Source: Pampus argenteus
Taxonomy: Eukaryota; Chordata; Actinopteri; Scombriformes; Stromateidae
DNA length: 64,000 bases
NCBI GenBank assembly: GCA_036937835.1
Contig: CM072878.1
Location: 18,270,501-18,334,500 of the forward strand
Reading direction: 5' to 3'
The translations under genes were made by a program, and so were the position numbers. Below are positions 10,776 to 24,376 of the stretch, piece after piece. Numbering within the stretch: the first letter of the stretch is position 1; each line of letters opens with the position of its first letter. The notes under the pieces are model-generated. The model was given only the letters and a program-made list of their open reading frames with translations. It did not search any database and was not told the DNA's origin.

Positions 10776-12960
10776 ACTCCCCAGAGGAGAAGAGTGGAGT
10801 TTTTCTCTGCAACAGAAAGCCCTCACTGTTGAATTAGATTTGCTTACTCGTCCTCACCCATCTTCAAAGGACTCAGATAACTGAATATACCTTTTATTCA
10901 TTTCATGCCGCTGTAATTGTTTTTTTTTCCCCCACTGAGCAAATCCTGAGCAGGTCTTTGGGGAATAAACTTGTGTATATGGCTGCGCTTTCATCTGAAT
11001 TAACGCTTAGTAATAGTATTATTATTTTAAGGTATTGTTTTTTTTTTACTATTTGTTATATTTTTCTGCTGTTACTGTGTTTTGTTTTGTTTTTTTTTCT
11101 TTTCTGCTTCCTCTCTGATTTTGGGGACCGTCTCAGGCTTTAGGTGAGAGGGACTCATCTGCTAACAAAGGCTGGAGAAGTAAAGTAAAAAAAAAAATGC
11201 CTTGAGGGCTTTTCATTAAAACAATTATGCTAATTTCACTAAAGTTGTAGAAAGTCTTTGTTTTAAGAAGCAAAAAAAAGTACAGAACATTAAAAACTAT
11301 AAGAGAGGTGAGAAAGACGAGACGAAACTGGCGTGATTGACGCTGAATTGTGTTTAATTCTTTTATATATGTTTCTTTGAAGACAGTAAGGAGTCGCTCA
11401 GCATGCAGGAAGATGTCTCCACACATATCTGCACTTTTTATTATTAAGGATGAAGATTATTTGATGTGTTTTATGTTGAGAGTGATGCTATTAGTTTCCT
11501 GGTGCTTGTATGACCACATCTTTACAATTAAATCTTTCAGATAAAAATCAAAGCACACTGATGCTTCAGAGCTGTGGGCGAGATATCAATTATTACAGAC
11601 GGATCTAAAATAGGACAGATTAAATTTCACAGTTATGGCACTTTTTTTTTTTTTTCTTCCCTTTTTTTGGCACACAAGTGAAATCACACAAAGCATTGTT
11701 GGTTGCATTTCTCGTGTGTCTCAGTCAGAACTGTCACATTCAAAGCGCCGGTGTTAAAGAAACTCTGATATCTACCTAAAAAAAAAATAAAAATAAACAA
11801 CTTTTAATAGCGCTTAGATAAGTCAGATCCGGTTCACTGCAGTCAATCTGTAACTTCTTTTGATAAGTAAAGCCAAACCTTTTCTTTTGGAAATGCTCCA
11901 CCACATAATTACATACACAAAACCGCAGTACACACTACAGAAAGCTTAATGCTGTCTATATTATTCATCCCATCCATTCCTCTCAGCTGCAGACGGATCT
12001 TTTAAATAGTAAATGAGGCAGTAAATATGTCGGTGGTGAAAATGAAAATGTCCACGCTCGCTGTCACTGGAACAACGTGGTGCACCTTTAAGCTTTAAGC
12101 AGCATTGGACAGACTTAAATAGAAACAAGAGGAAGGATTTGATGAGTTTCATGATGCACAGAAGCACCTTAATGTTTACCTCATCTAATTTATTCACGTC
12201 TGTGGACAAAATGTGTGCAAACACGACATCAAAGCTTAATTTAGGTACGATTAGGAATTTTCTTCTGTGTAAAACCCACATCAGATTATTTTTATACATC
12301 TTAAAACATCCTGAGGGTTTTTTTTTTTTAATTAAACAGATTTGTTTGTATTTGTTTGTCTTTTTTTCTTTATTGGTATAAGTGTATGCATCGCATACAG
12401 TATATTAGCTATTATAATTTTATACTGTCTCTCTCAGAGCTGTGTTTTTTATTGTTCTACTTGTTTATAAGTATACGTTTATATAAGTGCATTATAAATA
12501 ACGATTAAAAAAAGGCCCTAAGCTTTACTGCAGCTTTAAAATCAAACCAAACTTCTTCGTGGAGGGTTTCGTCTGGCCTTAGTAGCTGCAGCAGTGCCAG
12601 GTCTGGTCACAGAGGGCTGCTGTGACTGGACTCCCAGGCAGCGAGTCAGTTCAGTCTTACTCCGGTTCACATCATCAGGCTGCATCCCAGGGGAGGAGTC
12701 AGAAGTTTGACAGACAGGCACACTGCTGAAACACTTGAAAGGACAAGCTCAAGGTAAGTAGTGGAGGTGGAGAAGAGGCTTATGCACCAGGCACTCACCC
12801 ATAATCATGTTTGGTTCTTTGAGAGAGGATGCAAACATGCACACACACGCAGGCACACATGCACGTGTTAGCAACAAATCGGCTCAAATCCATGCAATGC
12901 TCACATATGCAGGTGCAGAAATGCATGCTGGGTTGTATAAAGAGTTCACCGTGTAGCATG

Positions 12961-12961
<1 letters not shown>

Positions 12962-13000
<39 letters not shown>
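12962..13000. repeat. Compound (CA)n(TA)n microsatellite
   Basis: About 14 CA copies followed by five AT/TA copies, an alternating purine-pyrimidine tract. Confidence 0.95.
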
Positions 13001-13595
13001 GCATGTGCGGGTGGACTGCCATAACAATGTTGTCTCTACTGAAAAAGGGAAAAAATGTAGAGAGTAAAGCCTGAGGGAGAGGGAGAAAGAGGGAGAGTGA
13101 GGGGACGAGTGCAGCAGTTTTGAAAGCGTTTGGCTTCGTTCAAATAGTTGCCATGGTTTCAAGATGTTTCCATGGAAATGCTAGCTGCCAATAAAATGAA
13201 TTTGAGGAGGATCTTTGCAGCAGGTTGGCAGGAAGGTGAGAGCGATGCGGGAGAAGGGGACGAAAGGAGCGGCAGCTGAGTGAGGGGATGGGGTGGGTGG
13301 GGGCTGGGGGTAAGTATATTATTGCCATATTACACACACACACACACACACTGTGTGTGTTTGTGCACATAAACTCACTCAAAACACTTTCCACTAACTC
13401 TCTTTCATGGAAGCAGAGCCAGCGAAGGGAGCTGAATGCATTAGCAGGGCGCCGACTCTGACGCACATTTGTTTATGTGTGTACATGAGTGTGTAAGATC
13501 ACGATGTTTCATATTTTAGCTGCTCCTTCAAGGGCCAAACAAGGCTTTTAATGTGCGCTCAGCCAGTGAGCGATGTCTGTGATGTTTGCTTCCCT

Positions 13596-14080
13596 GCATC
13601 TTCTGTCCCCCTCGCTTCCTTCCTTCCCTTCTTCCTTCCTTGTGCACTTTGTCTCATTCCATCTCTTCCTTTTCTCTCTTTTACTCTCTCTCTCTCTCTC
13701 TCTCTCTCTGAAGGACAGAGGTATTCCCACATTTCTCCGTCGCCATGGCAACGCTGCAGCAAGAAAGAAAGAGAGGCCGCAAGAGGAAGGGGTGCGGGGT
13801 GAGGCTGGGGATGTGTGAACAATGCTAATGCTACTTCACTGATCATCGATTGTGTGTTTTTCTCCCCCTCTCTATACCCCCACCTCCCCTCCCCGCCCCC
13901 ACCTTCACCATCCAACCCAAACTCCTTACACCCCTTCCCCCTCTCCCCTCCCTTTCCCTCTCCTCCCCTCCCCTCCCCTCTTCCACATTTATTTCCCTCT
14001 TTTCATTTGTATCGCTCTCTTTCCATCCTCATTACTCTCACGCTCCGGCCTGCGTCCTTCTCCCTGTGGTTTTAAAACTC
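13596..14080. repeat. Pyrimidine-rich low-complexity tract
   Basis: Strong C/T bias on the plus strand with a (TC)n run at 13684-13709 and CCCCTCC repeats at 13930-13980, interrupted at 13710-13850 by ordinary sequence with the X-box. Confidence 0.85.
13739..13752. promoter_or_regulatory. RFX X-box motif
   Basis: GTCGCCATGGCAAC matches the consensus GTNRCCNNRGYAAC at every position. It lies 30 bases after a (CT)n tract in the mybpc2-lrrc4b intergenic region. RFX factors control ciliary and neuronal genes. Binding here is not shown. Confidence 0.45.
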
Positions 14081-16117
14081 AATCTCCACATAGTGCTGTC
14101 ATTGTTATCATTATTATTATTGGGTCATTTAGCAGGCAACGTTGGTATCCACGGCAACCCGGAGAAGTGGCACCGGTTCCTTGGTGAATACCAATATAGA
14201 CAAGCATCCATCAATATCCCAGTGACTCATTATCAGTCTAATGGTAAGGCCACTGCTGTCACACCGGACTATAAATAATGTCGTCTCATTAGGCACCGCC
14301 AGCGCCACCGGTCCATGCATAAACAGGTTCAGTGTGTGCAGTGCAGGCACAGAGGTGCTATTCCCCTGCATGGTCAACAACATTTGCATGTGCACAAGTT
14401 TATGCTTTTGTAGTTTGGCACAAATGCTGCTAAAGCCTGGTAACTTAGCACACAGCAGCCGCATCAGAGCCCGACTGAGGGGGTTGACTCAATAAACCAG
14501 GTAGTGGAGTAAATAAGGCTCTCACACTCCCTCGCATAGGTGTGCACTACTGCAGGCTCTGCCCCCGTGTCTGCTGTCTGTATTGCACTCGCAGGCCGAC
14601 GCTCAGACACACACACACACTGAGACACACACAGGCAATCCTGCAGGACCGCAGTGGCTGCTGCCTGTCAGTACTCCTCTGTAGCTAATCGATGGATTGA
14701 AGACGCAGATGAGACCAAGAGAGAGAAGAAAAAAAAAGAAAGAGAGAGCGACAGATTCACCTCAACCGTTGCCTCCTCGCTTCAAGTCATTAGCGCAACT
14801 ACTTGAATCGTTTAGTGCTGCAGCGCAGCGATGGAGGGGAGTGACCACGCACGCTGCACAGTACACAGATCTCAAAATGTACTACAAGTGCACAATTCAA
14901 AGTCCAAGACAGTCAGGGGGAGACAAACACAGCACCTTTATGTAACCGGGAGACGCAGAGCGAAGAGTAAGAGCAAGTTGGGGGTGAGGGTGGGAGGGGT
15001 GATGCGAGGCTGCCTCTACTCCATCCGAGCAGCTGCTGTTTGCATGTCAATCATCTCCAGTGTGTAAGAAACCTGAGAGGACTCTTAATTCTGCAGGGTT
15101 GTACGACAACTCATTGTGTGTTGATTGCCTGTCTGCTGGATGGTAATGCATTCATAACCGCGTCGTGTTTGTTTGTACAGATTGTCTCCCGGTTGTTCTG
15201 CTGTAGTCTGGAATGTTGAATATCAGAGATAATTATCCTAGATAGCAACCCGCTATCAGGCTGGCTGAAACGCTCTCACATCTCCTTTTGTCAGAGATGT
15301 CAGGATTTGAGGAGCTCCATGGAGATGGATGCGTGGATGTGAGCCAATCGCCAGAGTCCAGACTGTAGCCTGTGATGGTGTCATATCACAAGTCAACATG
15401 TTGCAAACACTGCGCACCACAGAGGAGGCTCTGGCACCTCCTTAAAGAGCTGTTTTTACTGCACACACAGTCACACGTTGGCTGGTGGACTGGTGTTACA
15501 TTGATGCTTCCACCGGTGTCTGACAGAACATATGTTGCTCTCAGAAAAAAAAGACATCTCTTCATGGCTAGCTGTGCATGAAATAGTGTCCCTGGGTAAA
15601 TCCTGGTTATAAATTACATTTTCTGTTGTGTTTTTTTTTGTTTTTGATTTTTCTCCTGGGACGACTTTCTCTGCTCTGTCTACTGGAAAACTGGAGTCAT
15701 ACCTGCCCTTGTATGTGAGCCACATGTGTCCTAAAGTGTGTAAGCTTTTCATCATGTTATGGCGTGTTTACCAGCGCGGTTAAAATGTGTCACTGTCAGG
15801 TGAAAAATGGCATCTCCCATATGTTCCCCTTTCAGGGATTGAAATAAAGCGCCTTGTTTTCAGCTTGACTGACATGCATAGCCGTGCAAAGCCACCCCGT
15901 TTCTTGTGAATTCGGTTTGTGCAACAAGATTTTAATCCAGAAAACATCCACCGAGAATCGATTGTTTCTGGCAGCGAGGAGCCAGACCATAAACCAAGTG
16001 GTTTATGCTGTATGATAAGGACGACCAGCAGCACTAAACATTATGCACCAACTCAACTCCTCAACATGTGACTGTGCTTCTTAAACTCGGCTTTGCACAA
16101 CTTATCTTAATTACATG

Positions 16118-16120
<3 letters not shown>

Positions 16121-16171
<51 letters not shown>
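16121..16171. repeat. (TG)n microsatellite
   Basis: About 25 uninterrupted TG copies. Confidence 0.97.
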
Positions 16172-16173
<2 letters not shown>

Positions 16174-16479
16174 CAAAGACCTGACACCGTACTTTTTTTT
16201 TCCTCTGGTCAGTAGCCGTTGTTGTCCAAGAACTATTAAAAAACTCGTCAATGACACGTTCCTTTATCACAATGATTATGGTTATGGACGTTTGTTTAGA
16301 AACGGCTCCAAAGACTAATAACAGTGATTACATTTTCATTCTCAGGAGAGCAGTGTTGATAGCTTGTTGTGCTACATGCACAAGCTCTTGGCTTTGTACT
16401 GAAGTGATACGTAGCGCAACAAGCTAGCGAAGCTCTGCAAATAGAGCCTCAATCCTGCTCAATGACGTCGGCCTTACAC

Positions 16480-16745
16480 AGAACTACTCTCCAGAGACTG
16501 AAAACATGATCACTGTTATTAGTCCTGCTGCTAGTTTCTAAACAGACTAACATGACCAAACTCTTTAGAGCGAACAAAGTTTTTAACGCAGTGCAACAGT
16601 GTCGCTCATTGATGTCTACAGGACAGAGGAATTAGACATATATACACATTTATATATTATTTATATAGCGGATCAATTCATGATTTGGTTCTAAACATAT
16701 CTGTTAACAAAAATAGAGAAAATCACCAGAAATATTTCTTTCATA
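16480..16745. repeat. Diverged partial copy of the palindromic repeat at 8555
   Basis: CTTACACAGAACTACTCTCC, the CTGTTATTAGTC block, CTCATTGATG and GATCAATTCAT recur in the same order as at 8783-9040, with many substitutions. Only the centre and right arm are recognisable. Confidence 0.65.
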
Positions 16746-18880
16746 ATTGACAGTTTGTGTCACCTTTAATCATGTTCATGTAACAGCGTGAACACGCCAC
16801 ATTACACATACGTTATACACTGATACAATATGCAGGATGTGTCATAGGTTGTATGTGTCATCCTTTCTTCTCTCTCTCTCTCTCTCTGAGTCGCATTACC
16901 TCTCCCCTGCAACCGGCTTTCTAATCAATAACTCATCTCTCGATGTCGATTCCCCTCTACCCCCACAGGAAAACAAACGTCCTTCCACAGGACAAACAAA
17001 GAGAGTCGAGGATGTGGGGGGAAAAAGGAAGAAGGGGAGGCAAAGAGGTAGGCAGATAATTGAGAAAATACTGTAAACCGTAGCCTGTTGCGGTGAAGAG
17101 GAGGGGAAAGGTTGAGAGGAGATGGGAGGCGAAGACGAGGGGGTGAGGTGTAAAGAGACAGCAAGGTGAAGGACTGAAAGGGTAGAAATGGGATGGATGA
17201 TTAGCCCCTGTCTCCAAGGTTACACTTTACAACTGTATCACTGCAGAGCGGGTGAGTAGTGATGTGGAGGAGGAGTGGGTGGGGGCTGTGGAAGGGTGAC
17301 ATGGACCGTTCATCACAGGAGGCAGAATTAAAGAAGACAGAGGCACCTTTTTCCCCAGCTCTGACCTTCACATCCACGAGTAATGCCAGCCTTGACCTCC
17401 CGGAGTAACCACGTCGACGGCCACAAACGCAACTTAACCGCCAGAGCAGAAAAGCGGAGACAAATGGCAGAGATGAGGAGAGTGACATGCGACAGGCCCC
17501 TGAAGCGGAGAAGCAGGAGGGAGAAATCACTTAGATTCCAGCCAAGTGCGAGAATTGGCCTTTTCATGAGACGGGGAGGCGAAAAACAGAAAGTTGTTTG
17601 CTGCTCGTCGTTAGGACTCCCCTCCCCCTCCTACTCCTCATCCCTTTCTTTCCATCAGCTTTTATTTTTCTCCCTCTGCCTCCCTCACACCTTCAATCAC
17701 AAGTATTTTAAGCTAACTAGCGCTGAGAGAAACAGAGCCTCGCGGTTGAGTTGCATGCTTTAGCCTCACTCTTGTGTCATGTATGTATTGCGTTGAAATT
17801 CATGCAGTCTGTTCCAATCTTAAATACGCACTTGCTGCTCTATACTTGAGTCGTGTAGATACTAGTGTCGGTGAGAAGGTGAAAATGAGAATTGTTAGGT
17901 GGTTTTGCATAAACTATTCAGTGCAAGTGAGGTCTGCAGCCTGGACAGCACGTACGCGAACGGAGGCGGCGTCGCATCAGCATTTTGAAGGTCCAACACA
18001 TGACTTTGGTAGAAATAGCACTTGAATTTTTCACTTCCTCCACCGATAACCGTCCACCATGCACGCATGCAGAGAACATGTCACACTGTTTTATATGCTA
18101 ATACAAATTACAAGTTCATGCAATTTAAACCTGCATGCGTTAACATTGTGCATAGACATGCAAAAAGAAAACAGTGCTTGTTTTGCATTTTCAACATGTT
18201 TCTTTTCTTTTTTTTTCTTTTTCTCATGCACACACCCACACAAAGGCTGGAGGAGTAATACATAATGTGTAACTGGATTACAATAATCTGATTACAGAAT
18301 TGAGTTGAGTTTTTTGTGCGAAAAGAAAGAAAGAAGAAAAGCTAAGTTGCTTCTTGGTTTAAGCTGTTTGAAGGGAAACAGAAGAGTTTATGCAGCAGAT
18401 CCAAACAATTCACACACAAAGGTTAAAATACTCATAGATCGTATAGATTTCAATGACAAAGCAAACAAAGTAAAGATGAAACATTATGTCCTATTTATGT
18501 CATAAATTTACACATTTATGATTGTTCATACAGGTGAGCAGAGTCACCTGAGTCCGAATGCTGCATATTTAAATAGAACGAGAGACGTCAATGGTTTTCA
18601 AGTCCAGTTAAGTTTGAAGTTAGTTGCAGCATCCGAGGCCAAATGAAGTCCACAGCACAGCAGTCATTGATTATGTTTCAGTTCAGATTACATTATCGAA
18701 CACAATTTAAACCTGGACACACGTACGATAAATCAGCTTTCTATCATTGGCTGAGCTCACCTGTCAGCAGGTTGGAACAGTTTAGGGTCAGATTCAGAAA
18801 CAGCAGGAACACTCTGAGCTCTGATATTAAAAACAATTCATCTCTCACACGTTACGGGACAATTACTGTTAGGACAGTGA

Positions 18881-18889
18881 ACACACACA

Positions 18890-18936
<47 letters not shown>

Positions 18937-18940
18937 ACAC
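18881..18940. repeat. (CA)n microsatellite
   Basis: A CA tract with two CATA interruptions, the first of a cluster of five arrays within 800 bp. Confidence 0.95.
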
Positions 18941-19054
18941 GGTAAGCCAATAATTGTAACCCTGAGTCTGTAGCATTCAGAAGCTGACCTCTTGTCAAAC
19001 CTCCAGTCAGCACGAGCTAAGTGTTCACCGCAGGCTAAACAACATCCCACGAAC

Positions 19055-19057
<3 letters not shown>

Positions 19058-19085
<28 letters not shown>
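19058..19085. repeat. (CA)n microsatellite
   Basis: The second array of the 18.9-19.7 kb cluster, about 14 copies. Confidence 0.93.
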
Positions 19086-19087
<2 letters not shown>

Positions 19088-19179
19088 GCAGACGTGGGGC
19101 GCAGGCGTAGGTCAGCCGCTCAGGTCACAACACACTCCCTGCAGCCATCCGGTGCACAGCCTCAGTGTCAAATCAGCTT

Positions 19180-19180
<1 letters not shown>

Positions 19181-19225
<45 letters not shown>
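19181..19225. repeat. (CA)n microsatellite
   Basis: The third array of the cluster, about 22 copies. Confidence 0.95.
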
Positions 19226-19229
<4 letters not shown>

Positions 19230-19541
19230 CAACACTACTGCAGCACAGTAAGAAAAACTGATGCCGACTGAAGGAAGAGGAGGAACATAAATTAATACAC
19301 ACACACACACACACACAGGCAAAATAACTTCCAGACAAAACACTTTTTCGTTTTCTGTCTTGATGATTTAAGTTAAAAGATCTACAGTCAAAAATAACAA
19401 CAATAACAATCTCACAATGAATTTTTGTGAAAAAACGTTATTTTTATTTCATAAATTTCTCAGTATGGCACATGAACAGAGATTGAATGTTCTGAAAAAG
19501 ATTTGGCACAGAACCTTGAAGCAGAACGAATCCAGCCTTCT

Positions 19542-19553
19542 CCACACACACAC

Positions 19554-19637
<84 letters not shown>

Positions 19638-19655
19638 GCACACACACACACGCAC
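19542..19655. repeat. Interrupted (CA)n microsatellite with CG interruptions
   Basis: About 55 copies with CGCA interruptions, the longest array of the cluster. Confidence 0.95.
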
Positions 19656-20451
19656 CCCTGACATGTTCCTTCAGTGTTAATACACACATCTGTGGTTATA
19701 ACAGGTTAAATCACAGTCTTAAGAAACAATCACAAGAACAACCACAGTCAATATTGCAGAAGAAAAGCCGAAGCGAAACAAAGAAGCAGATGGAGGCCAT
19801 GTTTAATTGAACAGAGGGAAGGAAATATCTGAAGCCTTGGTTTGTTGTTGAGTTTGTTTTCCATTTTCCTGAGAGAGGATGGGAGTTGTGGAGGGGGGCT
19901 CAGGAGAGTGTGTGTGTGTGTGTGTGTGTATCAAGGGGTTAATACAGAATCACAAGTTGACATCTAGCTGCAGGGGGGTGAAAAATGGCAGAAGGGGAAG
20001 GTGGGAGGACTGAAACGGGGAGCGTGAGGTAGATAGAGAAGAGCGGAGGAGGGTAAAGGGGAATAAAGCAAGACGTACTCCTGTGAGCGAGAGAGCGAGC
20101 ATAGAAGTATTTATGTGTGTGTGTGTGTGTGTGTGACTCAGAGAGAGATAGAGGCTGTGACTGATGCTTTAGCTACATTTCTGAGGGAGAGGGTGAGAAA
20201 AAGGCAGAGAAGCAGGAGAAGTCAGCCGTGCTCCTCCTCTGCATCCCCTGGGTCGGGGACAGAGAGGAGTCATTCCCCCTCCGGCGCTGGGTGACATATA
20301 AGCACCGCGGCGGCCCCTTCCTCCTTCATGTCTTTATCTCTGCCGCACAAACACGGATACGCGTGTGCACACTCGAGTGCACACAAGTACGCACGCAAAC
20401 CCACTCGGACGTACGCATAAATATGCATACTTATGCCACTGATGCAGATAT

Positions 20452-20485
<34 letters not shown>

Positions 20486-23400
20486 GCTGCTGTGTGTGTT
20501 TATGACATATTGAATTCACACGTGTGTAAACACAATCATACATATACGTAGATGGGATATGGAGTGACAGGATGTCTCTCGGTGTCATCTTTTATTTCTC
20601 CTGTCATCCTTGTCTCTTTTCAATCTATCTCTCCTTTCTCTTTCTCTATTTCTGTCCGCCCTGTCCTCCGTCGTCACTCTATTTCCTTTGGGCTCAGAGG
20701 GTGGGGAGGCCTGAGGCGACAGAAGCTGTTGCGTAGTAAACGGGCTCTACAGCCGGCTAAACGCGGCACAGCCATGACGGGAAGCACAGCAACGCTGGGC
20801 CGGCGCCCCGCCTGCCGAACGCCGCTCGTAGCCGTTGATGAGCATCAGTGGTAGAAATATAACTTGTGAGGTTGGTGTCACATAGACTGCGAGCAGAAAT
20901 GAGAGCAGACATTAAATGAGGCTACTAAGGGCCAGAGCGGATAAATAAATCAGCACCGATGGAAAAAGCAGCATGCTTCAGTGGCTGACATGTGGGGGTG
21001 GAGACAAAAAAAGGGTAAAGAAAAATCAATATCGCCAGTAAAAGTTTATTTCATATTGATGACTGTTTACAACTGTTTTTTAACTTCTTTCTCTGGGAGG
21101 ATGTTGTTCAAAGCTCAGCTGGGGAGGCTTATCTGGGTCAGGGCTGATTTCTGCTCTGGTTTCACAACTTCTGACCCTCGCTGAGGACGTACGGTGCGGG
21201 TTTGACCTCACGTCCTCCAGGGTCTCTGCCACCCTCAGATAAGGGTTAGACAGCTCTATTATCAAACCACCAGCTTATATCCATATGGCTGTCGCTATCT
21301 CCCCGCTGCCCTCCATATGGTGCTCGAACCAAACCTGAGTTTATACTTCAAAGCTTGAAATGTACTCCATGGGCCGCGCCCAGCTTCAAACAAACATCAG
21401 ACACAGCAGAGTGTGATTATGATGCCGAGCCAAGGTGCCCATAAACAGTAAATCTGGAGGAGGAAATGTGCTTTTTGGAAACTTAACTGTGAGCCTCTAA
21501 GAGGAGCGCAGCTGCTGGGTCAGCACATCCTTTAATAGTTACGGATGGTTCAGGTCCTCGAATCCACAAACATCACAAAAAAAAAAAAAAAAAAAACAAG
21601 GACATGACGTTGAGTCAGAAGAAAGAGCCACAACATCCCAACATCGTTCTCAAAAACATGAATCTCAATGTGGTCACCGTCGGGTGAAAATGTCAGATCT
21701 GAGAATAACAGCCGTCTGCTGAACATGCTGCGCTTTTCTTCTTCTGAACGCAACACAGAAAAATCTAAAAACATATAATCACACCGCATGATGACACTTA
21801 TATCCTCCTTTATGAAGCATTCATGAGAAGCTGCGTGTTAAGCAGCGCTCCTTTACTATTCCCATTAATCGGTACTTTACGATTACACGTGCTGCGAGCG
21901 TGTCCCATTTTTCTATTTCAGTGACTGTGTGGACTTTTCTTAGTTTTCTTCTGAGCTGCGGCTCAGAGGCTCGCTGACCCACAGAGGAGATAGTCATCTG
22001 GGACGAGACGCCACTCATCGCTCTCACGTCACAGCCCGCACAACGTTGACCCTCCGACTCAAAGCTCGCAAGATGACCAACGACACGGTTACCAAGGAAA
22101 CAAGGAAATGAGCCACGTGCTAATGTCTCGGCCATTTTCAAATTAAGGACACCTTCACGGGATATAAAGCAAACGAAGTGGAGTGAAGTGAAGTGGCAGC
22201 AGTTGAGAGGTTTACGTTAACCTCCACTGCACTCAGCTGTAAATTGTTTAAGAAAGCTCCACCTCAATCAATAAATCACTCAGTCAGTCAGTGTCAGTGT
22301 GTGTGTGTGTGTGTGTTTGTCTTGTCTTGTCTATGCGAGTGGTCGGGTTTGAGTTGCTCTAATGCAGCATTTTATTATTTTTTCTTTAAACATTTGCATT
22401 TCATCTCAAACTCCAGTAGTGGAGAAAAAAAAAGAAAAAAAAAAAGTTCTCCATTCTCCTTTAACCGTTCATCTAAAAACTGCAACCATCAAATCTAACT
22501 TAGACCAGCGTGATGGTGATGAAACCAGCAAACCCTCACTGCCAACCAACCACCAGCACCAGGCACAGCGAAGCATAGCGAGACAGGGCTGCAGCTCGGG
22601 GACGAGGGGGCAGCAGGGCACACAAACCACTGCTGCACTTAACAGAATCTCAGCTGCCATCACGTGACGAGACGAGCCGCAAAAAGTTTGCCTCCGCTCC
22701 CGCCGACCGTCATGAAAAGCAACAACGATGCATATTAATTACAGCGGTTTGATGCTTTTGGCCTCTGCAACAGAGAGAAAATTAGAGCTGGTGCACATGC
22801 ATCATTGACACCATGCGTATCAATAATGCATTGAGCTCTGCTGTCACTTAACTGCTATTTTTAAAGGGGGGTGAGACGGAAACGAAATTAAGCAGTGTGG
22901 CACTCACACAGGGCTTGTAGAGCTGAGGTTAACATGTGTGCAACACCGCCCGCCGGGACTGGTGCGAGTGTGGCCGTGCTTTTAAAACTCTGCTGGCCAC
23001 GCCGAACCTGGAACGCCCTCATACGTGTGATCACACAAACCGCACCCACCACAAGGCCCCCGAATCATTTCAGGTGCGTCGTTATGACTAAACAAAGTCA
23101 CATCAGCGTCGAGGCGATTAACCGAAAATACAGCCGCGGAAAACGCACATTAAAAATCACTTAAGCTTCACCAACAGGTGTCTCTGTCGTATAGCTGAGC
23201 CGGGGCCAAACAATAAAAACAAACGGCACAACGCTAACCTTGATTAGCCAGATAAAGATGTGAGGTAAACAAAAGCTGCTGCTTGACCTGACCCTAAATT
23301 ATGAACTCTTAAATGAAGCAGGTGACTCGTCGGAGCTTTTCATCAGTTGGGTTTTAGAGAGGAAGAAGAGAAGAAGAAGAACCGGAAAAAGAAAAAGAAT

Positions 23401-23713
23401 AGAAACATGCTTTTACTTCAAGTGTCGGGGAGAGGATCATAAAAACAGCCTGAAGCAGAAAGAGACGGACAGATCTGCTTTAAACTGGGGATTTAAAATG
23501 GAGGTCTGACCGCCCCCTCCTCCCTCTTTTCCTCCTTACACAATGTAGCTAGCATAAGCCCACCTGAACACACACACACACACACACGCACACACACACA
23601 CACACACACACAGCAGTATTGCATCAACAATGGTGTATCGTCTTTTGCCATAAACACCGCTTCAAATGTCCTGATTTCTTTGACTTATACAACAGACATT
23701 TTATAATCCAGAG

Positions 23714-23715
<2 letters not shown>

Positions 23716-23764
<49 letters not shown>
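23716..23764. repeat. Compound (CA)n(TA)n microsatellite
   Basis: About 19 CA copies running into a short TA tract. Confidence 0.95.
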
Positions 23765-24353
23765 AACACACCCATATTCTGGTGTTTTTCACCTGTTCCC
23801 TGAATGGGTGAACAAGCGGGTCCCTTCCTGTGCAGTAAACACACCGTTTCCATCAGCGTGTTGGGAGTGTGTTCAGTGCTCTGTGATTCAGACACTGCAG
23901 CACTGTGACTGTGTGTCTCCAGCTCAAACGCTGCTCTCTCTAACACCCAGCCTCAATAACATGGCCTCCGGTTTGTGCCACTTTATAGGAGCTATAGGCG
24001 CTACACAATGCTTTCCAAAGTAATGAGCTACTACAGGCGATGGGCAGGGCAGTTTCTGAGGAATTAGGGGTGAATAGCTTTTGTAACAGTCCTTGCTTTC
24101 AGCCACTGATGTACACAAAATTGACATGTACTGTACACACACACACACACACACACACACTCATACCCACAAGCATGCCTACATGATAATTTCTCTGTTA
24201 TTTGCACACACAGAGGCAGATGAATATGTAAATAACTTGTAAGGGGAATATGGGTCCCTTGTGCTGGGAAAGGAATATGTTAATGACTGACGCAGGGTAC
24301 GAGTGTTAATCACAAGTGTAGGGTGCATAAATGTGTTTAGCATTGATGTAGGG

Positions 24354-24376
24354 CCTATGCAAATTAAATGCATAGG
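24354..24376. promoter_or_regulatory. Palindrome with paired POU/octamer-like sites
   Basis: CCTATGCA and TGCATAGG form perfect 8-base arms around the spacer AATTAAA. The left half contains the octamer-like ATGCAAAT and the right half ATGCAT. The layout resembles POU dimer sites. Function is inferred from the motif only. Confidence 0.35.

Noticed and set aside
17383..17763. 126-codon plus-strand frame with an Arg/Lys-rich N-terminal half
   Set aside because: No recognisable domain, no splice or promoter context, and low complexity in its second half.
19417..19689. His/Thr or Cys/Val repeat frames
   Set aside because: They are translations of (CA)n arrays. The same applies to frames at 12829, 16115, 43782, 46386 and 54190.
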